Source: Rahnella bruchi (GTDB lineage: Bacteria; Pseudomonadota; Gammaproteobacteria; Enterobacterales; Enterobacteriaceae). Taken from it: DNA of 64,000 nt. The notes beneath the pieces are model-generated. The model was not told where the DNA came from. It made no database searches and saw only the letters and a list, made by a program, of their open reading frames with translations. Position numbers and translations under genes: made by a program. The DNA lies in contig NZ_QZWI01000022.1 of NCBI RefSeq assembly GCF_003614975.1, positions 1 through 64,000 of the forward strand, given 5' to 3'. Positions 19,125 to 30,700 of this stretch are shown in pieces. The number at the start of each line of letters is the position of its first letter. Position 1 is the stretch's first letter.

Positions 19125-19196
19125 AATAATTGATTATTAATGACTACAACAAAAGGAATAAATTATTCTTTGTTGTTAAATGTGACCAAGTTCATA
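19125..19196. promoter_or_regulatory. Divergent mur control region: two palindromes and a CRP-like site
   Basis: Between the porin and murR are AATAAT-TG-ATTATT (19125-19138), GAATAA-A-TTATTC (19156-19168) nested inside a CAACAAA...TTTGTTG pair (19147-19175), and TGTGACCAAGTTCATA (19181-19196), a fair CRP half-site pair. E. coli MurR binds two adjacent inverted repeats between murR and murQ, and the operon is CRP-dependent. The same logic is inferred here from position and symmetry. Confidence 0.6.
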
Positions 19197-19301
19197 CTCT
19201 GAAGGAAGAAGAATCGACAAAAGGAATTTGAATGGAAAGGTGGGTTGCCTTTAGGTCAGTAGAAAGCGATGATCATGCCAGTCTTTTGTGGAGAAACCCC
19301 G

Positions 19302-20159
19302 GTGCTTTACCGTCAAAAATTGATTGAGAACTTGTCGCGCTATACCCCAAACGAGCGCAGGATTGCCGATTTTATCATCAGCAGTCCGGACGCATTGAAA
19401 GAGTTGTCTTCGCAGCAGCTTGCTCAGAAACTGGGTATCAGCCAGTCAGCTATTGTGAAGTTCGCGCAGAAACTCGGCCTCCAGGGTTTTACTAAATTCA
19501 AAATGGCGCTGGTGGAAGAATGGGGACAACAGGTTTCAGAAAGAAAGCAGCAATCTTCTCATTTGCATAACGATATCAGCAGCCAGGATCCGCTTAACGA
19601 TGTGGCTCATAAGCTTCTGCATGAGAAGTTGAATGCTCTGAGGAAAACGACGAATAATCTGGATATTCTTGAAGTTGAAAAGGTGATTAACTGTCTTCAG
19701 GCCGCCAAACGTATTCATATTGCTGCAATCGGAGGATCATCCCTGGTCGGCAAAGATTTGGCATGGAAACTCATGAAAATTGGTTTTCATATCATCACGG
19801 AATACGATAGCCACGTACAGCTGACCATTGCCCAAACGCTGACAGAACAGGATGTACTGATTGCCATCTCCTTTTCCGGCCAGCGTAAAGAGGTTCTGCT
19901 GGCCGCTGAAATCGCCAAAAAGAAAGGGGCCGTTGTCGTTGCAATCACGTCGTTGCAAGACAGCGATTTGCGGAAACTGGCAGATTACACCCTTGATACC
20001 GTATCGGAAGAACAGCAGTGGCGTAGTTCTACTATCTCATCACGTACAGCTCAACTGTGCGTCACGGATTTGCTGTTTATGGGTTTGCTTCAGCTGAATG
20101 AAAGCGAAGGGATGAAAATGATCCAACGCAGTCGGGATGTGGTGGACAAATTAACGTAA
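19302..20159 (+). CDS. murR: RpiR-family repressor MurR
   Basis: The GTG at 19302 is chosen: GGAG lies eight bases upstream and the product is 285 residues, the length of E. coli MurR. An in-frame ATG at 19269 would add 11 unmatched residues. Residues 1-75 hold the RpiR helix-turn-helix (LSSQQLAQKLGISQSAIVKFAQKLG). From about residue 125 a SIS domain binds the sugar phosphate (AAIGGSSLVGKDLAWKLMKIG, ISFSGQRKEVLLAAE, TVSEEQQWRSSTISSRTAQ). MurR represses murQP until MurNAc-6-phosphate appears. It is transcribed away from the operon it should control. Confidence 0.93.
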   Translation: MLYRQKLIENLSRYTPNERRIADFIISSPDALKELSSQQLAQKLGISQSAIVKFAQKLGLQGFTKFKMALVEEWGQQVSERKQQSSHLHNDISSQDPLNDVAHKLLHEKLNALRKTTNNLDILEVEKVINCLQAAKRIHIAAIGGSSLVGKDLAWKLMKIGFHIITEYDSHVQLTIAQTLTEQDVLIAISFSGQRKEVLLAAEIAKKKGAVVVAITSLQDSDLRKLADYTLDTVSEEQQWRSSTISSRTAQLCVTDLLFMGLLQLNESEGMKMIQRSRDVVDKLT

Positions 20160-20592
20160 AGGCGATGTAAGTTGATGAAGCGTGACTGAGTCACCTTTAT
20201 CCTCAGAATTGAGAATAAAAATGAAAGCGACCAGGCCTTTCTTTTGATGTTCGATAATTCACGCTGCTTTGAGAATTATCGCAACGAAGGACTTCTGGTC
20301 GCAATAAGTTAATTAAAACTTAAAAGTTGAAGAGTACCAGAGCGCTATTCCTAAGGTTGCGTTTTTATCCGTTAATTCTATGCAACGAGTCACTCTGGCG
20401 TAATGCAAAGTAACACTCTCTTAGCGAGATGAAAATCAAATGAGGTATTCTAAATTTTAGAATATTTATATATGTCATAGAGCCGGAACAGATAATCACG
20501 AAAAACCAACAACAATAATCATAGTTACGCGTCAGGCAGTATGGGCTCATTTCTGACAGGGGTAATTGCTGAAAATGCCTGCTACAGGTAGT
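20160..20592. other. Gap with a long imperfect inverted repeat (20227-20302)
   Basis: No credible gene. GCGACCAG (20227-20234) pairs with CTGGTCGC (20295-20302), and CGATAATTC (20252-20260) pairs with GAATTATCG (20273-20281), with partial pairing between. The 76-base segment would form one long hairpin. It could be a terminator shared by murR, a processed RNA or a small repeat element. No T run follows. Confidence 0.5.
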
Positions 20593-21489
20593 TTATAAAG
20601 ATATGCAGCTTTTCCAATTCTGGTTTTGCAGGCTATAAAAAAACTCACCCCTCTGGCGCAGCCTGTCATACCTTTCAGATCGTTCATGTCTGTTTTTCCA
20701 AACCGGATCGGCAAAGAAAAGATCTAAACATGGATTAGGAAATTGCGCCCTGGCGGCATCTGAAAGATTCACCTGTACAAAACCAACCTCATTGCTGAGC
20801 CATTCTTCAAAAACATCGAGTATAAAAACTCCCCATTCAGCGGGCGTCACTGATGACGCCTTAACACCCATATCTGTTTCATCAGGCCCCAGGAAGGGAA
20901 GGAAGTTTATAAAGTGAACGCCGACATAACGTGTTAAAAATGCGTATATCTCTTCGGCATAGCCCGCGCTGATACTGTTAATGCTCACTCTGGCGTTAAA
21001 GAGCAGCTGATAGCGCTGAAGTGCATCAACTGCCAGCATCGTGCGTTGATAGTTTTTTCTATAGGCTTTGCCATAGATTTTTTTCGGACCTTCCAGCGAG
21101 ATCCAGACAAGAAAATTATGTGCATCGAGTAGCTCAGCCCATTCACTGTCAATAATTAAATAATTTATGTAAATGTCATTTTTAATTATATTACCGGATG
21201 GGTGATACTTCTTCTGGATCGCAAGGATTCGTCTGAGAAAGAGGATATTAGTAGCCAGGTAGTCGCAATTTACCCATGAAAACAGAACATCTTCACAGCC
21301 CCTCTCCTCAATATTTTCTCTGAAGAAAGTTTCCATAAGTTCATTGCTTTCATACGGGCAATGTCGGGTGACAGTATCACTCCACCTCAGCTGATAGTCT
21401 GAATCAGAGAGCATTATCTCGACAGAAAATGACTGACTTGCTGTCGGGTGGGGTAAAGGTGACTCCACGATATTGTTTGTTTTTATCAT
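20593..21489 (-). CDS. Degenerate anaerobic sulfatase-maturase-like protein lacking radical-SAM cysteines
   Basis: 298 residues. It can be read colinearly against AslB-type maturases (about 410 residues): LFSWVNCDYLA for the FTWQGGEP region, IYINYLIIDSEWAELLDAHNFLVWISLEGP for the TNG...LSLDGP region, RVSINSISAGYAEEIYAFL for the matching VNR segment, and VTPAEWGVFILDVFEEWL. The CxxxCxxC cluster motif expected near residue 35 is absent (LSDSDYQLRW instead). The GGEP motif is NCDY, and the C-terminal SPASM cysteine domain is missing. It cannot bind the SAM iron-sulfur cluster in the known way. The frame is intact, so it may be a repurposed protein rather than a fresh pseudogene. It lies 222 bases after the giant adhesin on the same strand. 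Confidence 0.72.
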   Translation of the reverse strand: MIKTNNIVESPLPHPTASQSFSVEIMLSDSDYQLRWSDTVTRHCPYESNELMETFFRENIEERGCEDVLFSWVNCDYLATNILFLRRILAIQKKYHPSGNIIKNDIYINYLIIDSEWAELLDAHNFLVWISLEGPKKIYGKAYRKNYQRTMLAVDALQRYQLLFNARVSINSISAGYAEEIYAFLTRYVGVHFINFLPFLGPDETDMGVKASSVTPAEWGVFILDVFEEWLSNEVGFVQVNLSDAARAQFPNPCLDLFFADPVWKNRHERSERYDRLRQRGEFFYSLQNQNWKSCISL

Positions 21490-21644
21490 TATAAATTCCC
21501 GTGACTAACGTCAAACATTACGTTCAAAATAATGACCTGAACGTAAGGAGTCTTCATGTATAAGATACGCATACTTGCCGTATTTAGACATAAAACCCAA
21601 CGGTAACCCTGAGAAAACAATATTCTGAATTATGAAAAGTAGGA

Positions 21645-21685
21645 GCATGATGCTTCCTTGTTGATATAACAAGAAAACATCATGC
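21645..21685 (-). other. Nested hairpin between the giant adhesin and the maturase-like gene
   Basis: GCATGATG (21645-21652) pairs with CATCATGC (21678-21685), and CTTGTT pairs with AACAAG inside. It could limit read-through from the adhesin gene or stabilise its message. A T run is lacking. Confidence 0.4.
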
Positions 21686-21711
21686 TAAAAAATATTAACT
21701 TAACGATTCAA

Positions 21712-24700
21712 TTAATAGACCTGTTTCCATTTACTACCATCCGAATACCAGGTTGTATTAGATCCGGCCGGCAGAGTAGTAAATATAGCTCCGTCAGTTT
21801 TAATTCCGGTAGTCTGGCTGCCATTAATAGCTATATACACGTGTGCATTTTTATTCGCCGACGAGGGGGTGGGCAGTACAATACTCTTTACGGAGTTAGC
21901 CGGCGGGTTAGAAATAATCAACACATTGTTGTTAGTACCCAGCAGGGAGCTAACGACGTCAGCCGTTATCGCTTCACCATTGGACTGCGGTGTATAGGTT
22001 GGCGTGCCCGCAGGCGCTGGCCATTGCTGTAAAATAATCGAATAGGCCACGCAATCACCGACTTTAGTACTATTTCCAGCGGCATCCGTTGATTTCGCCT
22101 GGAAACTGAATTCCCCCGACCCCTCGAAAACGCTATCGTCCGTTACTGCAAAACTCCAGTTACCACTCGCATCTGCGGTTGTGGTACCCAACACTCCGTA
22201 TACACGGTCGGCCATACGTAATATGTAAACATTTACCGTCGATCCTGCCTCTGCCGTACCCTCGATAACCACGTTTTCCCCGGTGGTGGTATCGCCCTCG
22301 GCGACGACCATTGAGCTATCCATAACGCGGGTCACTTTCGGTGTCGGGATAACGGAATCCAGATTCAGAATAAAGGCATCTGTTGGCAGGGATTCAGGGC
22401 TTTCAGGCGTTAACGCCGCCGTTACGGTGAGGGATTGATTACCCTGAACGGTGAGCGGTGAATCGGGTTTTACGCTCCAGTTTCCGCTGTCATCCACGAT
22501 GGCGCTGCCAACTAATTTGCCATTGCTGTATAACCTGATGGTCGCGTTTTTGTCCGCCGTTCCTGTCAGCACAGGCGAGGCTTCGTTCGTCAGTTGCCCG
22601 CTTTGTATCTCACCTACGATGCCTTCTGTAACATCATTCACAGCGGTAATGACCGGAGTCCGGACAGCAACAAATGACACATCCACGCTCTGTTTGTTGC
22701 CGCTGATGGTTGCCGTTATCTGACTGATGCCAGGCTCAAGCGTGGTGATATTCGCCGTCACCAGCCCCTGAGCATCCGTCGGGATGACATCCCCTATAAC
22801 CGCGCCATTGGTTGCGCTGAAGCTGACAAGCGCGTCACTCACAATATTCCCATACGCATCGGTAACGCGGGCCTGAACCTGGTTTGCTTCCACGCCGTCG
22901 GACAGTGCGTTGTTTTTGATCACTATAAAATCTTCCGCGGCTACGTGGGCGGTGGCGGCGTCAGTGATAAAGGTCATGGTCTTGCTCTGCGTGCTACCAT
23001 TGACCGTCGCAGTGAGGGTGGCGACACCCGCTACTGTTGAGGTGACAGGAAGAGTGATCTGACCGGCACTGTCTGTGATGGCCGTTGATGCCACAGTCGC
23101 CCCTGTTGCCGTGAAGCTGACGGTTTGATCAGGCACCAGATTATTATTGGCATCCTTCACAATGACCTGAATCTGGTTAGCCTTCACCCCGTTTGCCACA
23201 GAGTTATCGGTCAGCACCTTAATGTCGCTGGCAGCGATATTGGCTGTAGCGCTATCGGCAATAAATGTCGTCGCCATTGACTGGCTGTTTCCATTCACTG
23301 TCATGGTGACTGTGGTCGTGCCCGCACTGAGGTTTGTCAGCGTTACCGCCACAGAACCGTCTTCCGAAGATGTCCCGCTGGCGGCGATGCTTGCACCATT
23401 ATCCGCGCTGAAGGATACCACCGCATCTGGCACAACGTTGCCCTGCCCGTCTTTGACTATCGCCTTCACGCTGTTTGTGGCAATGCCATTGGCAATCGCG
23501 TTGTCGTCAACCACAACCAATGAGCCGATCGTTGCAGTTGAAGGGTCATTTTTGAAAATCATCTTCACGCTCGTGGTACTGCCGTTAATGGTGGCAGTGA
23601 TGGTGCTTTCACTGGCAACCGTACTGGTGACCGGCACACTTAACGAACCCTCAGCGTCGGTAACCGCCGTTGCTACAATTTTAGCGCCATTGTCCGCCGT
23701 GAAGCTCACGGTCTGGTCCGCCAGCGCATTGCCATTGGCATCGGAAACCGCCAGCTGCACACGGTTGGTCTCCACGCCGTTCGCGACAGCGTTATCTTTC
23801 GTAACCGTCATACTGGCTGCGGTGATCTGCGCGGTGCTGCTGTCAGCAGTAAAGATAACCGTAGCGGACTCGCTGTGGCCGTTGACTTGTGCATTGACCA
23901 CGGTGCTTCCCGCAACCAGGCTGGTTAGCGTCGCGACGGCTTCACCTTGCGTATTGCTGATGCCGGTTACGGTGATCTTCGCGCCGTTATCTGCGCTGAA
24001 TGCCACTGCAACATCAGGAACAGCATTACCCTGGGCATCGAGAACAATCGCTTTGACACTGTTCGTCGCTGCGCCGTTCGCCAGCGCATTATTATCCATG
24101 ACGCTCAGCGTACTGACGGTGGCCGTTTCAGCGTCATAGCTGAAGCTCATCGTCACGCTCTGGCTGCTGCCGTTTATTGACGCCGTGACCTTGTGTTCCC
24201 CTGCTACGGTACTGGTGACCGGTACCGACAGCGTGCCGTCAGAACCGCTCACGCCAATAGGTGCAATGGTCGCGCCGTTATCTGCTGTAAAGGCCACTGT
24301 CTGGTCTGCCAGTGCATTGCCATTGGCATCCGTAACCTTAAGCAGGACTGCGTTGGTTTCCGTGCCGTTGGCCAGGGCGTTGTTCCGGGTGACCGTCAGA
24401 GAGCCGCTGGCAATCTGCGCCGTCCCGCTATCCGGTACGAAGTTCACGTTGACTGACTGAGATTGCCCGTTCGCTTCTGCTGTGAACTGGCTTGTTCCTG
24501 CTATCAGACTTGTCAGCGATGCGATGTACTCGCCGTTAGCATCCGTTGTGCCTGTTGCCGCCACTTTCGCGCCGTTACTGGCACTCAGGCCCACACTCAT
24601 ATCTGTCGCAAGGTTGCCATTTTCGTCTTTTATCAATACGCGAACGCGGTTCAGGTCTGTACCATTCGCCACAACGTTGTCATTGAGGATCGTGAGTTTG

Positions 24701-27700
24701 CTGACCGCGGCCGTACTTTTGTCATAGACAAAGTTAACGGTGACATTCTGACTGCTGCCATTTATCGCGGCGGTGACGATACTTGCACCCGCCACGGTGC
24801 TGGTGACCGGCAGGCTTAATGCCCCGTCAGCATCCGTCGTCGCCGTTGACGCTATCGTCGCACCATGACTGGCGGTGAAGCTCACGGTCTGGTCCGCCAG
24901 CGCATTGCCATTGGCATCGGAAACCGCCAGCTGGACACGGTTGGTCTCCACGCCGTTCGCGACAGCGTTATCTTTCGTTACCGTCATACTGGCTGCGGTG
25001 ATCTGCGCGGTGCTGTTGTCAGCAGTAAAGATAACCGTAGCGGATTCGCTGTGGCCGTTGACTTGTGCATTAACCACGGTGCTTCCCGCAACCAGGCTGG
25101 TTAGCGTCGCGACGGCTTCACCTTGCGTATTGCTGATGCCGGTTACGGTGATCTTCGCGCCGTTATCTGCGCTGAATGCCACTGCAACATCAGGAACAGC
25201 ATTACCCTGGGCATCGAGAACAATCGCTTTGACACTGTTCGTCGCTGCGCCGTTCGCCAGCGCATTATTATCCATGACGCTCAGCGTACTGACGGTGGCC
25301 GTTTCAGCGTCATAGCTGAAGCTCATCGTCACGCTCTGGCTGCTGCCGTTTATTGACGCCGTGACCTTGTGTTCCCCAGCGACGGTACTGGTGACCGGTA
25401 CCGACAGCGTGCCGTCAGAACCGCTCACGCCACTAGGTGCAATGGTCGCGCCGTTATCTGCCGTAAAGGCCACCGTCTGGTCTGCCAGGGCATTGCCATT
25501 GGCATCCGTAACCTTGAGCAGGACCGCGTTGGTTTCCTTGCCGTTCGCCAGTGCGTTGTTCCGGGTGACCGTCAGAGAGCCGCTGGCAATTTGCGCCGTC
25601 CCGCTATCCGGTACGAAGTGCACGTTGACTGACTGAGATTGCCCGTTCGCTTCTGCTGTGAACTGGCTTGTTCCGGCTATCAGACTTGTCAGCGATGCGA
25701 TGTACTCGCCGTTAGCATCCGTTGTGCCTGTTGCCGCCACTTTCGCGCCGTTACTGGCACTCAGGCCCACACTCATATCTGTCGCAAGGTTGCCATTTTC
25801 GTCTTTTATCAATACGCGAACGCGGTTCAGGTCTGTACCATTCGCCACAACGTTGTCATTGAGGATCGTGAGTTCGCTGACCGCGGCCGTACTTTTGTCA
25901 TAGACAAAGTTAACGGTGACATTCTGACTGCTGCCATTAATCGAGGCGGTGATGATACTTGCACCCGCCACGGTGCTGGTGACCGGCAGGCTCAATGCCC
26001 CGTCAGCATCCGTCGTCGCCGTTGACGCTATCGTCGCACCATGACTGGCGGTGAAGCTCACGGTCTGGTCCGCCAGCGCATTGCCATTTTCATCGCTGAC
26101 TCGCAGTATCACCCGGTTGGCCGCCGTTCCATTGGCAGCGGCACCATCATTTAATTTTTTCAGGCTTCCCGAAACAATCAGTGCGGTATGGCTGTCTGCC
26201 ACAAAGTTGGCATTTACCTGCCGGGTACTGCCATTAACGGTGGCAACAATCACGCTTGTTCCGGCAGTTTTACTGGTCAGGGTTACTGTCACTTTACCGG
26301 TGATATCCGTCGTGCCGTTGGCAGCGATGAGAGCATTATTGCTGCCGCTGAAGCTGACCAGTTCATCAGGAACAGGATTCCCGCTGGCATCGGTCACTGT
26401 TGCCTGTACGCTGTTGGTGGCAATGCCGTTTGCCACAGCGTCGTTAGTGATCATCACCAGTGAACCTTCAGTGATTTGAGCTGTGTCGCCATCAGCTTCA
26501 AAGCTAACGGTAACGCTCTGATGGCTACCGTTAAGGGTGGCGGTAATGACGCTGTCACCCGCAACCGTACTGGTCACAGGCACGATAAGTGTCCCGCTCT
26601 CGTCTGTTTTTTTCGTTGCCGGAAGGGTTGCGCCATTACTCGCTGTAAAGCTGACGGTCTGATCACTCAGCGCATTACCAAAGGCATCGGTCACATCGAC
26701 ACGGACACGGTTTTCCATGATGCCGTCTGTGGCGGCGTGATTAACCTCAATGCTCATTGCACCGCTGGCAATCTGCGCTGTTGACGTATCGGCAATGAAG
26801 TTCGTCTCCACCGTTTTTATCGCGCCACTGGCTGAACCCGTCACCGTCGAAATCCCGGCGCGGGTATTGGTCAGCGTGGCTACCGCAATGCCGTTGGCGT
26901 CAGTCGTTACGCTGGACGTAATGTTGGCGCCGTTATTGGCGGAGAAGCTGACAGGCTCATTCTCAATCGGGTTACCATTTGCATCGCTTATCAGCGCTTG
27001 TACGCTGTTTGTTGCGCTGCCGTTGGCTACCGCGTCATCCTGCTTCACGCTCAGTACGCCTGTCAGCGTAGATTTGTCCGCTTTGAACGTCGTACTGATG
27101 GTCTGGCTGTGGCTGTTAACGCTGGCCGTCACCAGGCTGTCGCCCGCTTTCTTGCTGGTTAACCCGACAATGACCAGACCTTTGCTATCCGTCGTGCCGC
27201 TGGTTTCAATGACTGCACCGTTTCCTGCGCTAAATGTCACCGTCTGCGCCGGTACTGCGTTCCCCTTCGCATCTGTCACTTTGACCTGCACCTGATTGCG
27301 GGCGCTGCCATTTGCGACAGAGTCGTTTGTCACGATACTCAGGTCGCCAGACGTAATCGTGGCAGTGCCTGTATCGGCAACAAAGGTGACAGTTTGCTCA
27401 AGGGTCTCGCCGCTGTCCGATGTCGCGGTGATCTGGCTGCTCCCTGCGACAAGGCTTGTGAGGTCCGTGCTGGCTTTACCCTCACTGTTTGTCACACTGG
27501 TGGCGGTATTCACTGTCGTGCCATTGGTTGCGCTGAAGGTGATGCTTTCACCGGTGACCGGATTATTCCCGGCATCCAGAACCACCAGTTCAATACTGTT
27601 GGTGGCGATGCCATTGGCGATAGCCCCGTCTTTGGTCACAGTCAGGGTGCCTTGTGCAGTCATTTTATCGGCGATGAACGTCGTCGTTACCGTCTGGCTT

Positions 27701-30700
27701 TGACCATTCAGGGTCGCGGTCACTATGCTGTCGCCCGCTTTCAGGCTGGTCAGCCCGGCGGTGGCCAGACCCTGGCTGTTGGTCGTGACGCTGGTATCGA
27801 TTTTCGCCCCATTATCCGCGGTGAGGCTGACAGTCTGTGCGGGAACAGGATTACCCTGCGCATCCGTCACTTTTACTCTGACCTGATTTTGTACGCTGCC
27901 GTTAGCCACGGAGCCGTTCGTTACCACAGACAAATCCCCGGCAACAATGGTCGCCGTACCGGCATCTGCAATAAAGTTAATATTTGCAGTCAACTGCTCG
28001 CCGCTTGCCGATTTTGCCGTGACTTTACTGATCCCGGCGACGGTGCTGGTAGCAGTGGTGCTGAGCTTACCGTTTTTATCCGTGACGCCACTGGTGGTAG
28101 TGACTTTCGCGTCGTTGGTCGCGCTGAACGTAATGCTTGTCCCCGGAACCGGATTGCCGCCCGCATCCTGAATAGTCAGTTCAACGCTATTGGTCGCCAC
28201 GCCGTTGGCGACAGCACCGTCCGCTGTGACGTCCAGAGTACCTTCAGCCGTGGCGTTATCGGCAACAAACGTCGTATTGACTGTCTGGCTATGGCTGTTA
28301 ACGTTTGCCGTCACCAGGCTGTCGCCTGCTTTTTTGCTGGTTAATCCGACAATGACCAGACCGTTGTTGTCCGTCGTGCCGCTGGTTTCAATGACTGCAC
28401 CGTTTCCTGCGCTAAATGTCACCGTCTGCGCCGGAACTGCATTTCCTTTCGCATCTGTCACTTTGACCTGCACCTGATTGCGGGCGATGCCGTTTGCCAC
28501 CGAGTCGTTCGTCACGACGCTCAGGTCACCAGACGTAATCGTCGCAGTACTGGTATCTGCGCTGAAGGTGGTGGTTGTATTTAACACCTCACCGCTGGCC
28601 GTTTTCGCCGTGACAGTGCTTGCACCGGCAACCGTGCTGGTCAGCGCGGTACTTAACTTACCGGCTTCGTCGGTCACACCGCTTGCGGTGGCAACGACTG
28701 CCCCATTAGTCGCGCTGAAGGTGATATTGATCCCTGCAACCGCATTGCCTTGTGCATCTTTTGCTTCGAGCTCAACAACGTTGGTTGCAATACCATTGGC
28801 AATCGCATTATCGGCGGGGACACTCAGCTGGCCGCTGGCGGAGGATTTATCCGCAATAAAATTAACCTGGACGTTCTGGCTGCTGCCATTCACCGTTGCC
28901 GTTACCGTCACTGCGCCTAGTTTTGTGTGAGTGATCGGAACTTTCACTATCCCCTGCGCGTTAGTCACAGCACTTTGCGTAATCGTGGCTCCGGAGGTGG
29001 CGGTAAAGGCGACGGGCATATTAGCAAGCGGATTGTCACTGGCATCCGTGACGAGAGCCTGAACGATAGCCGCAGAAACACCGTCGGCTTTCACATTGTT
29101 GGTGATGACAGTGAAATCGCCCGGATTGATGCGTGCGCTGCTTACATCGGGAGTCAGCAGGACAGTGGTGCTTACGCCTTGCAGATTTTTCCCCGCTGTT
29201 TGCGCTGTTACGGTGGCGGTGCCAGTCTGAGATCCGCTCAGGGTTGCGGTGTAAACACCCGCAGATGTTTCTTTTACGGCGCTAAGACGAGTGCCGTCCA
29301 GACCTGAAACGTTGAAGCCCACACCGGATAAACCGGTAAGCGGTTTATCCTGGCTGTCGTGAACGGTCAGCATCAGCGTGGTGGTTGCCACATCGTTAGC
29401 AGCGATGCTTTCCGGAGATGCCGTCAGTGAAGAGTGGGCAGCATCGGCCTGCGAATCTGCAAAATGGATTTTTACTTCACTGCTTTCGCCACCGCGGAGC
29501 GTAGCAACGACTCCGGCCTCGCCGGAAACTGCACTGACAACATCAAGCGGCGTATTACCACTCGCATCCGAGATAACCTGCTTGGTCGCTTTACTGTTAT
29601 CTGCCAGAGTCACTGTCAGTGAGACCGGTTCACCTTGCAGCGGTTTTTTATGGTCATCAACTACGTGGAATACCACGTTCACCGGGGATACGCCGTCCGG
29701 CGCCGCATTGTCACCGTTAACGGTCACATCATTGCCAAAATGCGCCTGCGGTGGCAACACTTCAACGGTCAGATGAGACGGTTTTGATTTATTCCCTTTG
29801 CTACCTTCCGCGACAGCGGTAAGCACATAGGTGTTCAGAATCCGACTTGCATCGCTGGATCGTATTCCACTTTTATGAGTCGATGCAGCCTGCGCTTCCT
29901 GAGTCACTTTCCAGGCCGGAAGCGTCAGTTCGAAGTGTCGGGAATCAATTGTTTTGATGGTGCCACCGGCCTGCAGATAACTACTGCCACTCCAGGCAAT
30001 ATTTTTCAGACCATATTTGCTGTTGACCTGAGCGGTCAGAGTCTGCTTACTTTGGCTTTCTCCCTGCAACTTCTCGGGAGCCAGATGCATCTTAATGACC
30101 TGCTGTTTGCGGTATTCGAGAACAATATTATTGTTACGCTCAACCAGATCATAGCGGCTGCGGGCGAGCTTACGCATGGCATCCACGGCCGCAGGAGAGG
30201 CATTTTGTTCCCAGGATTGATCGATTTGATAAGTCAGAGCCATGCTCAGGTTGAAATCATTTTTACCTGATTTGCCCATTTTTTGTTCGGCACTGAGGGA
30301 CAGCATCGGGATAGGGGTATAATTCACGCCGACTGTGACGGCGTACGGATCTTCCTGAAGATCATCGCTACCAAACAGTGCTACCGCGTCGCCATAATAT
30401 TGTTCATACATTAACTTACCGCCAAGCTGCGGATAAGCAGGCAAGAAAGCATTAACCTGGAGATCGAAACCGTTTGCCGGACGCTCGTCGTAATCTTCAA
30501 GATCGCGCGAATCATGCCAGCCGGAGAGGCGCTGATAACCATTAGCGGACATCTTCAGATAATCCATCCAAAGTTCTCCCCCTAATCCAAGACGGGTGTT
30601 ATGTCCGGTAATATCATTATCAAAGAATGCATTGGTGCCGATCATCCACGTGTCGTCAGGGAAGAAGCGCACCCCCGCTCCGACGTTGATCGTTGTCCGG

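Noticed and set aside
20593-21489. Functional anaerobic sulfatase-maturating enzyme
   Set aside because: The iron-sulfur cysteines and the SPASM domain are missing, so only descent from that family is claimed.
22451-29776. Many plus-strand open frames opposite the giant adhesin
   Set aside because: They repeat with the adhesin's own period, have no ribosome sites and arise from the repeat codons read in other frames.
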